Part shown: positions 1 to 8,174 of the stretch, piece by piece | Layout: each line of letters starts with the position of its first letter | Numbering within the stretch: position 1 is the first letter of the stretch | Assembly: GCA_902761365.1 (NCBI GenBank) | Contig: CACWJZ010000008.1 | Coordinates: forward strand, 1-56,459 | Reading direction: 5' to 3' | Origin: an uncultured Eubacteriales bacterium | GTDB taxonomy: Bacteria; Bacillota; Clostridia; Christensenellales; CAG-138 | DNA length: 56,459 nucleotides | The notes under the pieces: model-generated | Told to the model about the DNA's origin: nothing | Seen by the model: the letters and a program-made list of their open reading frames with translations, nothing else | The model's database searches: none | Position numbers and translations under genes: made by a program

Positions 1-597
1 GTTGGCCCGCTCGCCCTCGGAGTAGCGGATCTCACGGACGATCTTCAGCTCGTCGGTGAAGTAGTCGAACTGGGTCTGGACGTAGGTGAAGCCGTTGATG
101 CGGGAGATGATCTGGGCCGCGTCCTTGCCGAGGCCGTTGAGGATGACCCGGAGGGGCTGCTTGCGGACCTTGTTGGCGTTGCGGACGATGCCGATGGCGC
201 CCTCGGCGGCGGCGAAGGACTCGTGGCCGGCCAGGAAGGCGAAGCACTTGGATTCGTCGCTCAGCAGCATGGCGGCCAAATTGCCGTGGCCCAAGCCCAC
301 CTTGCGGTTCTCGGCCACGGACCCGTCGATGCAGAAGCTCTGCAGGCCGATCCCGATGTAGCGGGCGGCTTCCTCGGCGTTCTTCGCGCCGGCCTTCAGG
401 GCGATGGCGGCGCCCACACAGTAGGCCCAGCACACGTTCTCGAAGCAGATGGGCTGGATGCCCTTGGCGATCTCGTAGGGATCGAAGCCAGCGGCTTTGC
501 AGATTTCCCGGCACTCCTCCACGGAGCCGATGCCGTACTCTTTGATGACGCCATTGATCTTGGCGATGCGGCGGTCGTAATTCTCAAACAATGCCAT
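1..597 (-). CDS. GGGtGRT family protein (C-terminus outside window)
   Basis: The minus-strand reading frame starts with ATG at 597 behind a GGGAGG ribosome site and runs off the left edge, leaving 199 codons. The visible part begins MALFENYDRRIAKINGV and matches what I recall of the GGGtGRT family, a Clostridia family of unknown function of roughly 330 residues. The motif that names the family is not in the visible part and should lie in the missing C-terminus. It is 15 bases downstream of a NifU-like scaffold gene, the usual partner of this family, so the two are probably one transcript. A link to Fe-S metabolism is inferred from that pairing only. Confidence 0.8.
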   Translation of the reverse strand, partial: MALFENYDRRIAKINGVIKEYGIGSVEECREICKAAGFDPYEIAKGIQPICFENVCWAYCVGAAIALKAGAKNAEEAARYIGIGLQSFCIDGSVAENRKVGLGHGNLAAMLLSDESKCFAFLAGHESFAAAEGAIGIVRNANKVRKQPLRVILNGLGKDAAQIISRINGFTYVQTQFDYFTDELKIVREIRYSEGERAN

Positions 598-612
598 AGT
601 TGTGAACCTCCC

Positions 613-1305
613 TTATTCCTTGCGGGGATCGATGTACTTGACGGCCGCGTCCCACTGGCCATAGTGGCCGGTGGCCTTCTTGAGGGCCTCGGCGGGTTCG
701 ATGCCGGCCTTGATGAAATCCATCATCTTGCCCAGGCTGATGAACTCGTAGCCGATGATCTCGTTCTCGGCGTTCAGGGCCATGCGGGAGCAGTAACCCT
801 CCGTCATTTCCAGATACCGGGGACCCTTCTCACGGGTGGCGAACATGGTGCCGATCTGGGACCTGAGGCCCTTGCCCAGATCCTCCAGGGACGCGCCCAC
901 CAACAGGCCGTTGTCGGAGAAGGCGCTCTGGGTCCGGCCGTAGACGATCTGCAAAAACAGCTCCCGCATGGCGGTGTTGATGGCGTCGCACACGAGGTCG
1001 GTGTTCAGGGCCTCCAAGAGGGTCTTGCCGATGAGGATCTCCGAAGCCATGGCGGCGGAGTGGGTCATGCCGGAGCAGCCGATGGTCTCCACCAGGGCCT
1101 CCTCGATGATCCCGTCCTTCACGTTCAGCGTCAGCTTGCAGGCGCCCTGCTGGGGAGCGCACCAGCCGATGCCGTGGGTGAAGCCGGAGATGTCCGAAAT
1201 CTGCTTGGCCTGGACCCATTTGCCCTCCTCGGGGATGGGGGCCGGGCCATGGTATGCGCCCTTGGCGACGGGGCACATATGGGTGACTTCCGCGGTGTAA
1301 TTCAT
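613..1305 (-). CDS. NifU/IscU-like iron-sulfur cluster assembly scaffold protein
   Basis: The product is 230 residues and begins MNYTAEVTHMCPV. The ATG at 1305 follows a GGAGGAAA ribosome site; longer in-frame starts up to 1503 run through the repeat-bearing leader and are unlikely. The IscU/NifU N-terminal fold is recognised from the segments CKLTLNVKDG and ETIGCSGMTHSA, with further conserved Cys near GWCAPQQGAC and GYCSRM that could hold a cluster. It is longer than classical IscU (about 130 residues) because of a C-terminal extension of about 100 residues. This long form is the version found beside GGGtGRT genes. Cluster carriage is a family inference; the client protein is unknown. Confidence 0.8.
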   Translation of the reverse strand: MNYTAEVTHMCPVAKGAYHGPAPIPEEGKWVQAKQISDISGFTHGIGWCAPQQGACKLTLNVKDGIIEEALVETIGCSGMTHSAAMASEILIGKTLLEALNTDLVCDAINTAMRELFLQIVYGRTQSAFSDNGLLVGASLEDLGKGLRSQIGTMFATREKGPRYLEMTEGYCSRMALNAENEIIGYEFISLGKMMDFIKAGIEPAEALKKATGHYGQWDAAVKYIDPRKE

Positions 1306-1455
1306 GTATTTTCCTCCTTCAAGATGATGGGTGACGGGCCCGTGGGCGCCAGTCGAGTTCACGTTCGTTTGCCGGAGAAAACAGTCTTCTCCACTATTCT
1401 GTATACTACCAGAAAATCCGTTCAAATGCAAGAGCGGCTTTGCCACCCCGCCAAC

Positions 1456-1482
1456 GGGAGGGGCAAGCCCCTCCCCTACGGG
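1456..1482. repeat. Short palindromic dispersed repeat, copy 1
   Basis: A perfect 9-bp inverted repeat (GGGAGGGGC, then AA, then GCCCCTCCC) is followed by CTACGGG, in the 248-base gap between the scaffold gene and msrA. A second copy with a compensatory base-pair change lies at 39457-39482. The rest of this gap holds nothing else I can name. Confidence 0.6.
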
Positions 1483-1553
1483 ACCATGACGCGGCAGCGT
1501 CAAATCATCGAACGATCTGCGCCTGACGGCACATGAAACGGGTCCGATGGGCC

Positions 1554-2039
1554 TTATGACAGGTGCAGCTTGCTCTGCGGGATGTGGCAGTAGCCGCCGG
1601 GGTTCTTGTCCAGATACTTCTGGTGGTACTCCTCGGCGGGGAAGAAGTTTTTGAGGGGCAGCAGCTCCACCTTAAGGGGCGCGCCCACCTTCTGTGCCTC
1701 CCGGTCGAAGGCAGCCCGGAGGGCGGGGAGCTGGTCGGGGTCCGTGTAGTAAACGCCAGTCCGGTACTGGATGCCCTCGTCGCCGCCCTGCTTGTTGACG
1801 GACAGAGGGTCGATCACCAGGAAGTAGAGGTCCAGGAGCCGGTCCAACGACAGCCTCCCCTCGTCGTAGTCGATCCGCACCGTCTCGGCGTGACCGCTGT
1901 CGCGGCAGACCTCCTGATAGGTGGGGGCTTTGTCGGGGCCGTTGGCGTAGCCCACCTGGGTGGAAGCGACCCCCTCGAACTGATCGAAAAATTTCTGCAG
2001 GCCCCAGAAGCAGCCGCCGGCCAGATAGATGGTGCGCAT
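1554..2039 (-). CDS. msrA: Peptide-methionine (S)-S-oxide reductase MsrA
   Basis: This 161-residue protein reduces the S epimer of methionine sulfoxide in proteins or free, using thioredoxin. It has the MsrA core GGCFWG with catalytic Cys10, the segment QVGYANG, and the C-terminal block PAEEYHQKYL typical of the family. Length is normal for a single-domain MsrA. I chose ATG 2039 because it follows an AGGAGG site; the upstream in-frame ATG at 2084 lacks one. A promoter lies just upstream at 2075-2103. It looks monocistronic. Confidence 0.95.
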   Translation of the reverse strand: MRTIYLAGGCFWGLQKFFDQFEGVASTQVGYANGPDKAPTYQEVCRDSGHAETVRIDYDEGRLSLDRLLDLYFLVIDPLSVNKQGGDEGIQYRTGVYYTDPDQLPALRAAFDREAQKVGAPLKVELLPLKNFFPAEEYHQKYLDKNPGGYCHIPQSKLHLS

Positions 2040-2074
2040 GGAAAAACCTCCTTGTTTCGTATAGGACAGGCAGC

Positions 2075-2103
2075 AGTATATCACAGAAACCGGCCGCTTT
2101 CAA
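2075..2103 (-). promoter_or_regulatory. Sigma-A-type promoter of msrA
   Basis: Read on the minus strand: TTGAAA (2098-2103), a 17-base spacer, then TATACT (2075-2080), 36 bases before the msrA start. Confidence 0.65.
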
Positions 2104-2123
2104 TCGTCCGTCAAAAACAGACC

Positions 2124-2152
2124 TTGCGCTTTTGGGGCGATGTCGATATTAT
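2124..2152 (+). promoter_or_regulatory. Promoter of the 2186 lipoprotein gene
   Basis: TTGCGC (2124-2129), a 17-base spacer and TATTAT (2147-2152). The same TTGCGC -35 variant with a 17-base spacer appears in front of the gene at 5936. Confidence 0.5.
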
Positions 2153-2185
2153 GATAGTAGTTTTTTATCATCCATGGAGGTGCCT

Positions 2186-3067
2186 ATGAAACGGATCGCT
2201 CCTGTGCTGTTGTCGCTCCTGCTGCTGGCGGGTTGTTTGCTAATCCCCGGTCCCGGGCCCCTGGCGGAGAACGCCGGCCCCACCCCCGCCCCGGCGGACG
2301 GGCCCCAGGTGACGGGCCCCTTCCTCAGCTACCGATTCTTCGAGCAGGAGGGTTGGGAAAACCGGACCTCGGGCGTCATGTTCGAGGCGGATCTGGACCA
2401 GGACGGCGTGGCAGAGCCCGTTTCCTTCGCCCTGCGGACCGACGACTGGGCCACCGCCATCACCTGGGGCAAGAGCACCGTGGTCCTGGAAAGCGACGAG
2501 TTCGTGGAGGCGGCGGTGCTGGATCTGGACCCCGCGAGCCCCTTCTATAACCTGCTGGTGGTGGTGGACTACGGCTCCGACAGCTACGTGACCGTGGAGC
2601 TGCACCCGGAGAACGGGAAGCTGGTGCAGGGCACCATCATCGGCGGCAGCTGGACCTGGGAGGACGACCAGCTTTGGTTTTTCCAGCGCACGGACCTGCT
2701 GGGCACGGCTTCCGGGAAGCGGACCTACCGCGGGGACGACCTTCACCCGGACAGCGAGTGGCTCATCATGACCTACATCCCCACAGCGGAGGAGCTCACG
2801 GGCGAGCGGGAGGACCTGATCGAGTTCGGCACGCTCCTGCACACCATCCGGCCCGTGCCCTGCACCATCGACGGGCAACCGAGCCTCATCCCCGCGAACA
2901 CCTGCCTCTACCGGCTCCGGTTCCGGGAGGACGATGCGCTGATGGAGGTAGCCCTCCTGGACGGCACCGTGGCCCAGATCGCCTCCTCCTTGAGCGAGGA
3001 CGACTGGTACCTCATCGATGGCCGAGATATGACGGAGTATTTCGACAACCTGTTCTTTGCGGATTGA
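2186..3067 (+). CDS. Hypothetical lipoprotein
   Basis: A 293-residue protein with a lipoprotein signal peptide: MKR, a Leu-rich core and lipobox LAGC with Cys17 as lipidation site. A short Pro-rich stretch follows, then an acidic globular part of about 250 residues with segments such as FEADLDQDGVAEPVSF, which looks like a calcium-loop-like Asp pattern, and VVVDYGSDSYVTVEL. I do not recognise the family. The start at 2186 is set by GGAGG at 2176-2180 and by the lipobox position; an in-frame ATG at 2132 would lie between the -35 and -10. It is probably transcribed alone. Confidence 0.75.
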   Translation: MKRIAPVLLSLLLLAGCLLIPGPGPLAENAGPTPAPADGPQVTGPFLSYRFFEQEGWENRTSGVMFEADLDQDGVAEPVSFALRTDDWATAITWGKSTVVLESDEFVEAAVLDLDPASPFYNLLVVVDYGSDSYVTVELHPENGKLVQGTIIGGSWTWEDDQLWFFQRTDLLGTASGKRTYRGDDLHPDSEWLIMTYIPTAEELTGEREDLIEFGTLLHTIRPVPCTIDGQPSLIPANTCLYRLRFREDDALMEVALLDGTVAQIASSLSEDDWYLIDGRDMTEYFDNLFFAD

Positions 3068-3109
3068 TCGGTCCCCCGCATCACGGGGCACCGGCGGCAT
3101 GCCCGGGTA

Positions 3110-3138
3110 TTGACATCGGGGAGCGGATGTGATAAGAC
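3110..3138 (+). promoter_or_regulatory. Candidate promoter of the BMP-domain gene
   Basis: A perfect -35 TTGACA (3110-3115) with a 17-base spacer to a weak -10, TAAGAC (3133-3138). The poor -10 suggests an activator or a different -10 register. Confidence 0.4.
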
Positions 3139-3169
3139 ATAGCATCTTTGCAACGAAGGAAAGCATGCC

Positions 3170-5110
3170 ATGACGTGGAACGCACGAGAGGAATATGAGG
3201 CCGCTCTGAAGGAGGGCCAGAAGGAATACGCGAGGCTGACGGGCCTGGGGAAGGACCCCGGTCCGGCGGTCCTGGAGGAGCTGCTGCCGGATATAGGCAA
3301 GCTCACGGTCCAGGAGCTCCCGGCTCAGGAGATCCCCATGGACCGGATCGCCGGCACCCGGACCCGGGGCCGGACCTCGGCCCTGACGGCGGGGTTCTTG
3401 CCCCTGCTGCCGGAGGAGAGCGAGTTCGCCCAGAAGTGGATGTCCCTCTGCGACGCGAACCTCTCCGACACGGGCATCCGGGACCCCATCCTGTGCTATG
3501 AGTACCTGGGCAATTTCTACGTCCAGGAGGGCAACAAGCGGGTCAGCGTCCTCAAGCACTTCGGCACTACCCGGATCATGAGCGAGATCCGCCGCGTCCT
3601 GCCCGAAAAGAGCGACGACCCCCGCATCCGGGCCTACTACGAGTTCGTGGACTTCCACCGCCTGTCCGGCTCCTACGAGGTCCAGCTCCAGAAGCCCGGG
3701 GAGTACGCCCGGCTCCTCTCCGCTCTGGACAAGAAGCCCGGGGAGGTGTGGACCGAGGAGGAGCGCCGCCGGTTCTCCGCCCGGTATCATTATTTCAAGG
3801 AGGCCTTCGCCGCCCTGGGGGGCCAGGCCAAGGACCTCAAATGTGAGGACGCCCTGCTGCTGTGGCTCCGGGTCTACCCCTACGAGCAGCTGAGCGCCAT
3901 GACCGCCAAGGCGCTGAAGGAGTCGCTGCTGGGCCTCTGGGGAGACGTGCAGGCCACGGCGGATGCGGGCACCCCGCAGGTCAGGACCGTCCCGGAGGAG
4001 GAGCAGCAGAAGAGCCTCATCACCAAGCTCATCTCCCCCGCGCCCAAGCGGCTGAACATCGCCATGATCTACCAGCAGGACGAGGAGATCAGCACCTGGA
4101 CCAGGGGTCACGCCGAGGGGGCGGCCTACCTCAAGAGTGTCCTGGGCGAGCAGGTCACCGTCCGGGAGTACCGCCACGCCGACACCCCCGAGGAGACCCT
4201 GGCTCTGCTGGACCGGGCCGCAGAGGACGGGGCGGATTTGGTCTTCACCACCACGCCCCTGCTCCTGGGCCCCACCCTGAAGGCGGCGGTGAAGTATCCC
4301 AAGGTACGGTTCCTCAACTGCTCCGCGGGCAGCAACCTGTCCAGCGTCCGCAGCTACTACTGCCGCATCTACGAGGGCAAGTTCATCACGGGCCTCATCG
4401 CCGGGGCCATGGCCAAGAACGATCTCATCGGGTACGTGGCCTCCTATCCCATCCTGGGCGTGCCCGCCTCCATCAACGCCTTCGCCCTGGGCGCCCGCAT
4501 GACCAACCCCCGGGCCCGGGTGCTGCTGGAGTGGAGCTGCCTCGAGGGGAACGCGGTGGAGAAGCTCATCGCCCGAGGCGCCAAGGTCATCTCCAACCGG
4601 GACGTGCCCGTGCCCAACGCCCACTACATCGACCTGGGCGAATACGGCACCTACCTTATCGACGAAGCTGGCCGGCTTTCGCCGCTGGCCTCCCCCTGTT
4701 GGATGTGGGGGAAGCTCTACGAGAACCTGGTCCGCACGGTCCTCTCCGGCAGCTACGACCAGAAGAAGGCCCCCGAGGCCATCAACTACTGGTGGGGCAT
4801 GGACAGCGGGGTCATCGATGTGCAGATGACGGAGCTGGTGCCCGAGGGCATCCGGACCCTGGCCGCGTCTATGATGAACCAGATTCGGACCGGCGCCCTG
4901 CAGCCCTTCCAGCGGGAGCTGGTGAGTCAGGACGGCACCGTGAAGTACGATGGCAGCCGCGCCCCCGCCTCCCGGGAGCTGCTGACTATGGACTACCTTT
5001 CGGAGGTGGTGGAGGGACATATCCCCGCCTACGAAGAGCTGCTGCCCATGTCCCGGGCCCTGGTCCGAGAGCTGGGCCTCCATCCCGAGGACCTGCCGCC
5101 GGAGGTATAG
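3170..5110 (+). CDS. BMP-family (PnrA/Med-like) domain protein with ParB-like N-terminal region, no signal peptide
   Basis: The 646-residue product starts MTWNAREEYEAAL at an ATG behind AAGGAAA. There is no signal peptide or lipobox, so it should be cytoplasmic. Residues about 105-135 contain FYVQEGNKRVSVLKHFG, resembling the active segment of ParB/sulfiredoxin-like folds. Residues about 290-560 form a BMP/PnrA-type periplasmic-binding-protein domain (LNIAMIYQQDEEISTW; FITGLIAGAMAKND; IGYVASYPILG). BMP domains normally bind purine nucleosides as transporter lipoproteins; cytoplasmic members such as B. subtilis Med act in regulation. No ABC partner is adjacent. The next gene starts 2 bases after the stop, so they are coupled. 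Sensor function is inference. Confidence 0.75.
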   Translation: MTWNAREEYEAALKEGQKEYARLTGLGKDPGPAVLEELLPDIGKLTVQELPAQEIPMDRIAGTRTRGRTSALTAGFLPLLPEESEFAQKWMSLCDANLSDTGIRDPILCYEYLGNFYVQEGNKRVSVLKHFGTTRIMSEIRRVLPEKSDDPRIRAYYEFVDFHRLSGSYEVQLQKPGEYARLLSALDKKPGEVWTEEERRRFSARYHYFKEAFAALGGQAKDLKCEDALLLWLRVYPYEQLSAMTAKALKESLLGLWGDVQATADAGTPQVRTVPEEEQQKSLITKLISPAPKRLNIAMIYQQDEEISTWTRGHAEGAAYLKSVLGEQVTVREYRHADTPEETLALLDRAAEDGADLVFTTTPLLLGPTLKAAVKYPKVRFLNCSAGSNLSSVRSYYCRIYEGKFITGLIAGAMAKNDLIGYVASYPILGVPASINAFALGARMTNPRARVLLEWSCLEGNAVEKLIARGAKVISNRDVPVPNAHYIDLGEYGTYLIDEAGRLSPLASPCWMWGKLYENLVRTVLSGSYDQKKAPEAINYWWGMDSGVIDVQMTELVPEGIRTLAASMMNQIRTGALQPFQRELVSQDGTVKYDGSRAPASRELLTMDYLSEVVEGHIPAYEELLPMSRALVRELGLHPEDLPPEV

Positions 5111-5112
5111 CC

Positions 5113-5790
5113 ATGCGGATCTTAGCCGTGTCCGACGAGGAATGCCCCGCCCTCTGGGACCACTACCGGCCCGGGCGGCTGGACGGGTACGACCTGATCC
5201 TGTCCGCCGGGGATTTGAAGGCGGACTACCTGTCCTTTTTGGTGACCATGGCCCACGCGCCGGTGCTCTACGTCCATGGGAACCACGACGAGGGGTATGC
5301 CCGCCGCCCGCCGGAGGGCTGCGACTGCATCGACGACCAGCTGGTCGTCTTCCGGGGCCTGCGCATCCTGGGCCTGGGGGGCTGCCTCCAGTACCGGCCC
5401 GACGCGCCCTGGCAGTTCACGGAGCGGCAGATGGCCCGGCGCATCGCCCGGCTGCGCTTTGCCCTGCTGCGCGCCGGGGGCGTTGACCTGGTGGTGACCC
5501 ATGCGCCGCCCCTGGGTCTCGGGGACGGGGAGGATCTGCCCCACCGGGGGTTCCTGTGCCTGAAGGCGCTGCTGGACCGATACCATCCCCTGTACCTGGT
5601 CCACGGCCACGTGCACCTCAGGGGCTGGCCCCTGCCCGCGCGGGAGCTAAATTACGGCAGCACCCGGATCGTCAACGTCTCGGAGCGGTACGATTTGGAG
5701 CTCCCGGACCGGGCCTATGCCCCGGCGGACCGGTACGCCCTGCGCTACATCACCCGCCATCGGGAGCCGGAGAGCAAGACATATCTGTAA
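5113..5790 (+). CDS. Metallophosphoesterase family protein
   Basis: A 225-residue calcineurin-like phosphoesterase. Motifs in order are SDEE near the N-terminus, GDLK, GNHD, THAPP and HGHVH. The first motif is normally D-x-H; here it reads D-E-E, so the usual first-motif His is replaced by Glu. The start ATG 5113 lies 2 bases after the upstream stop, with GGAGGT inside the end of the upstream gene, so translation is coupled. The substrate is unknown. Pairing with a nucleoside-binding-type protein suggests a nucleotide or phosphoester substrate, but that is inference. Confidence 0.85.
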   Translation: MRILAVSDEECPALWDHYRPGRLDGYDLILSAGDLKADYLSFLVTMAHAPVLYVHGNHDEGYARRPPEGCDCIDDQLVVFRGLRILGLGGCLQYRPDAPWQFTERQMARRIARLRFALLRAGGVDLVVTHAPPLGLGDGEDLPHRGFLCLKALLDRYHPLYLVHGHVHLRGWPLPARELNYGSTRIVNVSERYDLELPDRAYAPADRYALRYITRHREPESKTYL

Positions 5791-5814
5791 GGAAGCCGCA
5801 AGGCTTTCTTTTTT
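5791..5814 (+). terminator. Rho-independent terminator
   Basis: A short stem, GGAAGCC/GGCTTTC around a GCAA loop, followed by TTCTTTTTT, immediately after the phosphoesterase stop. Confidence 0.75.
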
Positions 5815-5849
5815 CATAGGTAACAGGGACAAAACCGCCGAAATCCCTC

Positions 5850-5878
5850 TTGCGCCCGCCGCGGGAAAACTGTATACT
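5850..5878 (+). promoter_or_regulatory. Promoter of the secreted repeat protein gene
   Basis: TTGCGC (5850-5855), a 17-base spacer and TATACT (5873-5878), 57 bases before the ATG at 5936. Confidence 0.55.
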
Positions 5879-5935
5879 AATATTAAGAAAGTTCCTAACG
5901 ACATATCAAAAAAACACAGAGGGGGTAATCGAATC

Positions 5936-7993
5936 ATGAAGACCGGTGCTTTTCGGGTCAAACGGTGGATCAGCCTGGGGCTGTTGCTGGTTTTTGCTCT
6001 GTCCTTCGCTGTGCCCACCTTCGCCCTGCCCTACCGCTGGTATAAGAACGTCTATGTCCACAAGAACCCCAGCAAGATGACCTATAAGGTAGGGGAATAT
6101 ATGGACCTGGCCGGGCTTGAGCTATGGGGCGATGTGTACGACGAGAACGGTAATTTTGTGTTTACGAATGACGACATGAGTCACCTGGAATCTAAGTATT
6201 TCAAATATTCTCCTGCCCAGTTCACCAAAGCGGGCAAGCAGAAGGTGACTTTTAGTTGCTGGTGCGTCGCCAAGAGCGGTGAGCGCGAATGGCTCTCCAC
6301 CTCCATCACCGTGACAGTCAAGGAGGAGGAAGGGGACCCGCCCGTGGAGTGGTACACGGACATCTTTGTGGCGGCCCAGCCCAAGAAAACTATCTACACC
6401 GTGGGCGAGTCCTTCAAGACCTCGGGCTTGTCCCTGTCCGGCCACGTATACAACGCCCTGGACGGCAAGAAGCACACGGTGACCAAGCTGAGCCAGAAGG
6501 ACATGAAGATCTCCCCCACGAAGTTCACCAAGCCCGGCAAACAGGATGTGAAGCTGAGTCTGTATCTGTTGTCCAAGAGCGGCGAGCATAAGTGGTTCTC
6601 CACCACGGTTCAGGTCCTGGTGGAGAAGGCCGCCATCAAGATCACCAAGCACCCCTATGGGGAGACGGTGAACGTGGGTGGCGCCTGCAATTTCACCGCC
6701 CGGGCGGACAACATCGACAGCCGCCACTGGTTCTTCACCAAGGGTGACGCAGTGGTGGACTCTGTGGACGCCCCCGCCCACTTCCCGGGCCTTACCGTCT
6801 CCGGGACCACTGCTGAGAAGCTGAAGTTGTCCAACATCCCCGCCTCCTTGGACGGATGGGCTGTATATTGCGTGTTCTACGGCAGCGACACCTCCGCCTC
6901 CACGGACAAAGCTTCCATCTACGTCCTCTCCGGCGCGTCCACGACCGCGCCGTCCACCCAGGTTCCGGTCACACCTCCGCCTACGGCCGTGCCGCCTACC
7001 AAGGTTCCGGTCACACCTCCGCCTACGGCGGCGCCCGCTACAGCCGCGCCGACCAAGGCGTCGGCCTCCACATCTGACAAGCCTGCGACAGCCTACGTGG
7101 AGGGCATCCACTGCACCGTCAATGGCCAGAGCCGTGTCTCCATCCAAGGGACCACCACGGTCCAATGCCAAGCGGAGGACATTGCAGGCTTCGTCTTCGA
7201 TCACTGGGAGATCGACGGCGTGGCTGAGTACGGCATCGGCGCCAGCGCCTCCTTCACCGTATCCAAGGCCTGCGTGATCCGGGCCTACTATCACGAGCGC
7301 CGGGTCCTGCGGACCGTCAACTGCTACCTGCAGCTGCTAACCAAGAGCAACAACGCTTCCGGCGACAAGTACAAAGAATTCGACTTCGAGGAAGCCTATT
7401 ACAATCCCGTCACCAAAGCTTACTGCCCGGCGGGCACCCTCTCCTGCTACGTCACTGCCGTGATCCCCAAGAAGGCCCAAGTGGACTATTGGCTCATCAA
7501 CGGTGTAAAGTACCAGTTCCCTGCGAACAAAATCACCAAGTTCCGTATCCTGGACCTGAACGAGGCCACCACCATTGAGCCCGTCTTCAAGGGTAAGACC
7601 CCCACAAACGCCAACGCTCGGCCCGCCATCGCGCGGGAGCTGGAGAAGCAGGTGCTGCCGCGGATGATGCACTGCATCAACTGCTGGGGCCAGTTCATGA
7701 ACGCCTCCGGCAAACCATCGGGCAAGGAGTATACGGAGTTCAACTTCGACCAGACCTTCACCAATCCCGTGACCGGTAAGAGTCTGCCCGGAGGTCTGCT
7801 GGACATCTATATCGCCACCAAGGAGCCCCGCGGTCAAACGGTGGAAACCTGGATCATCAACAACGTCAAGTATCAGTTCCCCCAGCACGTGATCCAGTTC
7901 CGGGTCCTGGGGCTCGATGAGGACACCACCTACGAGGTCCGTTTCCGCAATGCGAGCTCCCCCACCCGCGTACCAGGCACCGTCTACCGGTAA
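5936..7993 (+). CDS. Secreted multi-repeat protein with Ig-like N-terminal repeats and Thr/Pro linker
   Basis: A 685-residue exported protein; the ATG at 5936 follows GAGGGGG. The signal peptide (about residues 1-31) ends near PTFALP. Two N-terminal repeats of about 95 residues share a W-Y-x(2)-Y/I-F-V pattern, YKVGEY/YTVGES and an FTKPGKQ-type block, and look like bacterial Ig-like modules. A third Ig-like module (about 210-320) is followed by a Thr/Pro/Ala linker (about 335-380). Two C-terminal repeats share FDFEEAYYNPVT/FNFDQTFTNPVT and INGVKYQFP/INNVKYQFP. There is no sortase motif and no catalytic motif. A surface or adhesive role is inference from the architecture. Confidence 0.75.
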   Translation: MKTGAFRVKRWISLGLLLVFALSFAVPTFALPYRWYKNVYVHKNPSKMTYKVGEYMDLAGLELWGDVYDENGNFVFTNDDMSHLESKYFKYSPAQFTKAGKQKVTFSCWCVAKSGEREWLSTSITVTVKEEEGDPPVEWYTDIFVAAQPKKTIYTVGESFKTSGLSLSGHVYNALDGKKHTVTKLSQKDMKISPTKFTKPGKQDVKLSLYLLSKSGEHKWFSTTVQVLVEKAAIKITKHPYGETVNVGGACNFTARADNIDSRHWFFTKGDAVVDSVDAPAHFPGLTVSGTTAEKLKLSNIPASLDGWAVYCVFYGSDTSASTDKASIYVLSGASTTAPSTQVPVTPPPTAVPPTKVPVTPPPTAAPATAAPTKASASTSDKPATAYVEGIHCTVNGQSRVSIQGTTTVQCQAEDIAGFVFDHWEIDGVAEYGIGASASFTVSKACVIRAYYHERRVLRTVNCYLQLLTKSNNASGDKYKEFDFEEAYYNPVTKAYCPAGTLSCYVTAVIPKKAQVDYWLINGVKYQFPANKITKFRILDLNEATTIEPVFKGKTPTNANARPAIARELEKQVLPRMMHCINCWGQFMNASGKPSGKEYTEFNFDQTFTNPVTGKSLPGGLLDIYIATKEPRGQTVETWIINNVKYQFPQHVIQFRVLGLDEDTTYEVRFRNASSPTRVPGTVYR

Positions 7994-8018
7994 TACTCTT
8001 TCCGGCAAAAACCCTCAA

Positions 8019-8051
8019 GGGCGGCAGACTATGTCTCTGCTGCCCTTTTTT
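8019..8051 (+). terminator. Rho-independent terminator
   Basis: Stem GGGCGGCAG/CTGCTGCCC (one G-U pair) followed by a T run at 8045-8051, 25 bases after the stop at 7993. Confidence 0.85.
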
Positions 8052-8094
8052 GCACCTGTTTCGGAAAAGTGCTGCGGAAAAACGGGCGTTCGCA

Positions 8095-8123
8095 TTGACT
8101 TTCCGCCCGCTTTTTGATATTAC
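8095..8123 (+). promoter_or_regulatory. Promoter of the MATE-HATPase gene
   Basis: TTGACT (8095-8100), a 17-base spacer and TATTAC (8118-8123). Transcription would begin near 8130, downstream of an in-frame ATG at 8124; this argues for translation from 8175. Confidence 0.6.
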
Positions 8124-8174
8124 ATGGGAGAGATTATTTCCGCATCCGCCGAGGATGGGAACAGGGAAACAGGT

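Noticed and set aside
2240-5083. Very long antisense open frame (947 codons) opposite the lipoprotein and BMP genes
   Set aside because: GC-rich codon bias leaves antisense frames open; the translation is low-complexity Gly/Leu/His/Val/Gln without domains, and the opposite strand carries recognisable proteins.
8124-8174. Longer MATE start at ATG 8124
   Set aside because: The promoter -10 ends at 8123, so this codon would precede or coincide with transcription start; no ribosome site.
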